Made by a program: the position numbers and the translations under genes. A DNA stretch of 64,000 bases. Origin: Bog-473 sp963763575. GTDB lineage: Bacteria; Actinomycetota; Acidimicrobiia; Acidimicrobiales; RAAP-2. Within the stretch, counting starts at the first letter, position 1; each line of letters opens with the position of its first letter. This document shows positions 63,992-64,000 of this stretch, piece after piece. The notes beneath the pieces are model-generated. The model ran no database searches. It saw only the letters and a list, made by a program, of their open reading frames with translations, and was not told the origin of the DNA. The DNA is taken from the NCBI GenBank assembly GCA_963763575.1, contig CAVXPD010000014.1, positions 47,944-111,943 on the forward strand, in the 5' to 3' direction.

Positions 63992-64000
63992 GACGCGGGT
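63992..64000 (+). other. attR (partial, cut by window edge)
   Basis: GACGCGGGT repeats the start of the ssrA core at 50404-50412; the sequence ends before the rest can be compared. This would place the element at 13,588 bp between core starts. Confidence 0.55.

Larger units (their letters stand above)
50432..64000. mobile_element. ssrA-integrated phage-satellite-like element (about 13.6 kb)
   Basis: Bounded on the left by ssrA and on the right by a recurrent core at the window edge. It contains an integrase, an excisionase-like protein, a RepA-like ATPase, prohead protease, HNH, small and large terminase, plus cargo genes, but no recognisable portal, major capsid or tail gene. Composition in the cargo (51.3-54.6 kb) is visibly AT-richer than the host. 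This fits a satellite of the PICI type or a decayed prophage. The right end is only partly visible. Confidence 0.75.

Overview
The window is high-GC, gene-dense DNA from an actinobacterium. Repeated short-chain dehydrogenases, F420/LLM-type oxidoreductases, a cytochrome P450, HadA/HadB-like MaoC proteins, the mec-cysO-cysM cysteine cluster and secreted proteins with GYW...SDGGVFSFG repeats together fit the class Acidimicrobiia or a close relative. No ribosomal RNA or marker gene fixes the genus. At least a dozen host genes carry a TANNNT -10 box 6-8 bases before the start codon and no ribosome binding site, which indicates widespread leaderless transcription.

Layout. 1-5.3 kb: end of a repeat protein, then a small oxidative gene set (FAD monooxygenase, TetR repressor with palindromic operators, alpha/beta hydrolase, tautomerase, SDR); the monooxygenase and the hydrolase each contain a single-base insertion. 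5.5-7 kb: a PRC-barrel-like protein and a two-helix membrane protein. 7.2-14.3 kb, minus strand: one tight run clpP, ABC polysaccharide-export permease and ATPase (Wzm/Wzt type), methyltransferase, two GT4 glycosyltransferases, quinone oxidoreductase. tRNA-Leu(UAG) at 14.42 kb precedes a 1310-residue secreted protein. 18.7-49.4 kb: metabolic and regulatory genes (glycerate kinase, SDRs, a cyclase-domain/AAA regulator, sulfatase, P450, MaoC-DoxX-MaoC, nitroreductase, a third GT4, amidohydrolase, rph-rdgB, a large membrane protein, a sarcosine-oxidase-like flavoprotein) ending in mec-cysO-cysM and smpB.

50.1-64.0 kb: the tmRNA gene ssrA (50086-50431) carries an integrated element at its 3' end. 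The element starts just past ssrA and runs to the right edge, where the last nine bases repeat the ssrA attachment core. It has a tyrosine integrase at the right end, an excisionase-like protein divergent from an integrase-side gene across a compact promoter region, a minus-strand run of genes joined largely by 4-base overlaps (RepA-like ATPase, small zinc proteins, HK97-type prohead protease, HNH, small and large terminase) and no recognisable portal, major capsid or tail gene. At about 13.6 kb this resembles a phage satellite (PICI-like) more than a full prophage. An 18-bp repeat occurs once next to attL and twice after the integrase, as expected for integrase arm sites.

Between attL and the terminase lies AT-richer cargo: a JAMM metalloprotease coupled to a tail-anchored helical protein, bracketed by two related short genes, then a UPF0489 protein and a PD-(D/E)XK-type nuclease. 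The JAMM/tail-anchored pair is the best candidate in the window for an undescribed system. Many element genes (UPF0489, nuclease, large terminase, HNH, and probably two more) carry one-base indels while the coding signal persists in another frame, so real pseudogenes and sequencing error must be separated before the cargo is interpreted.
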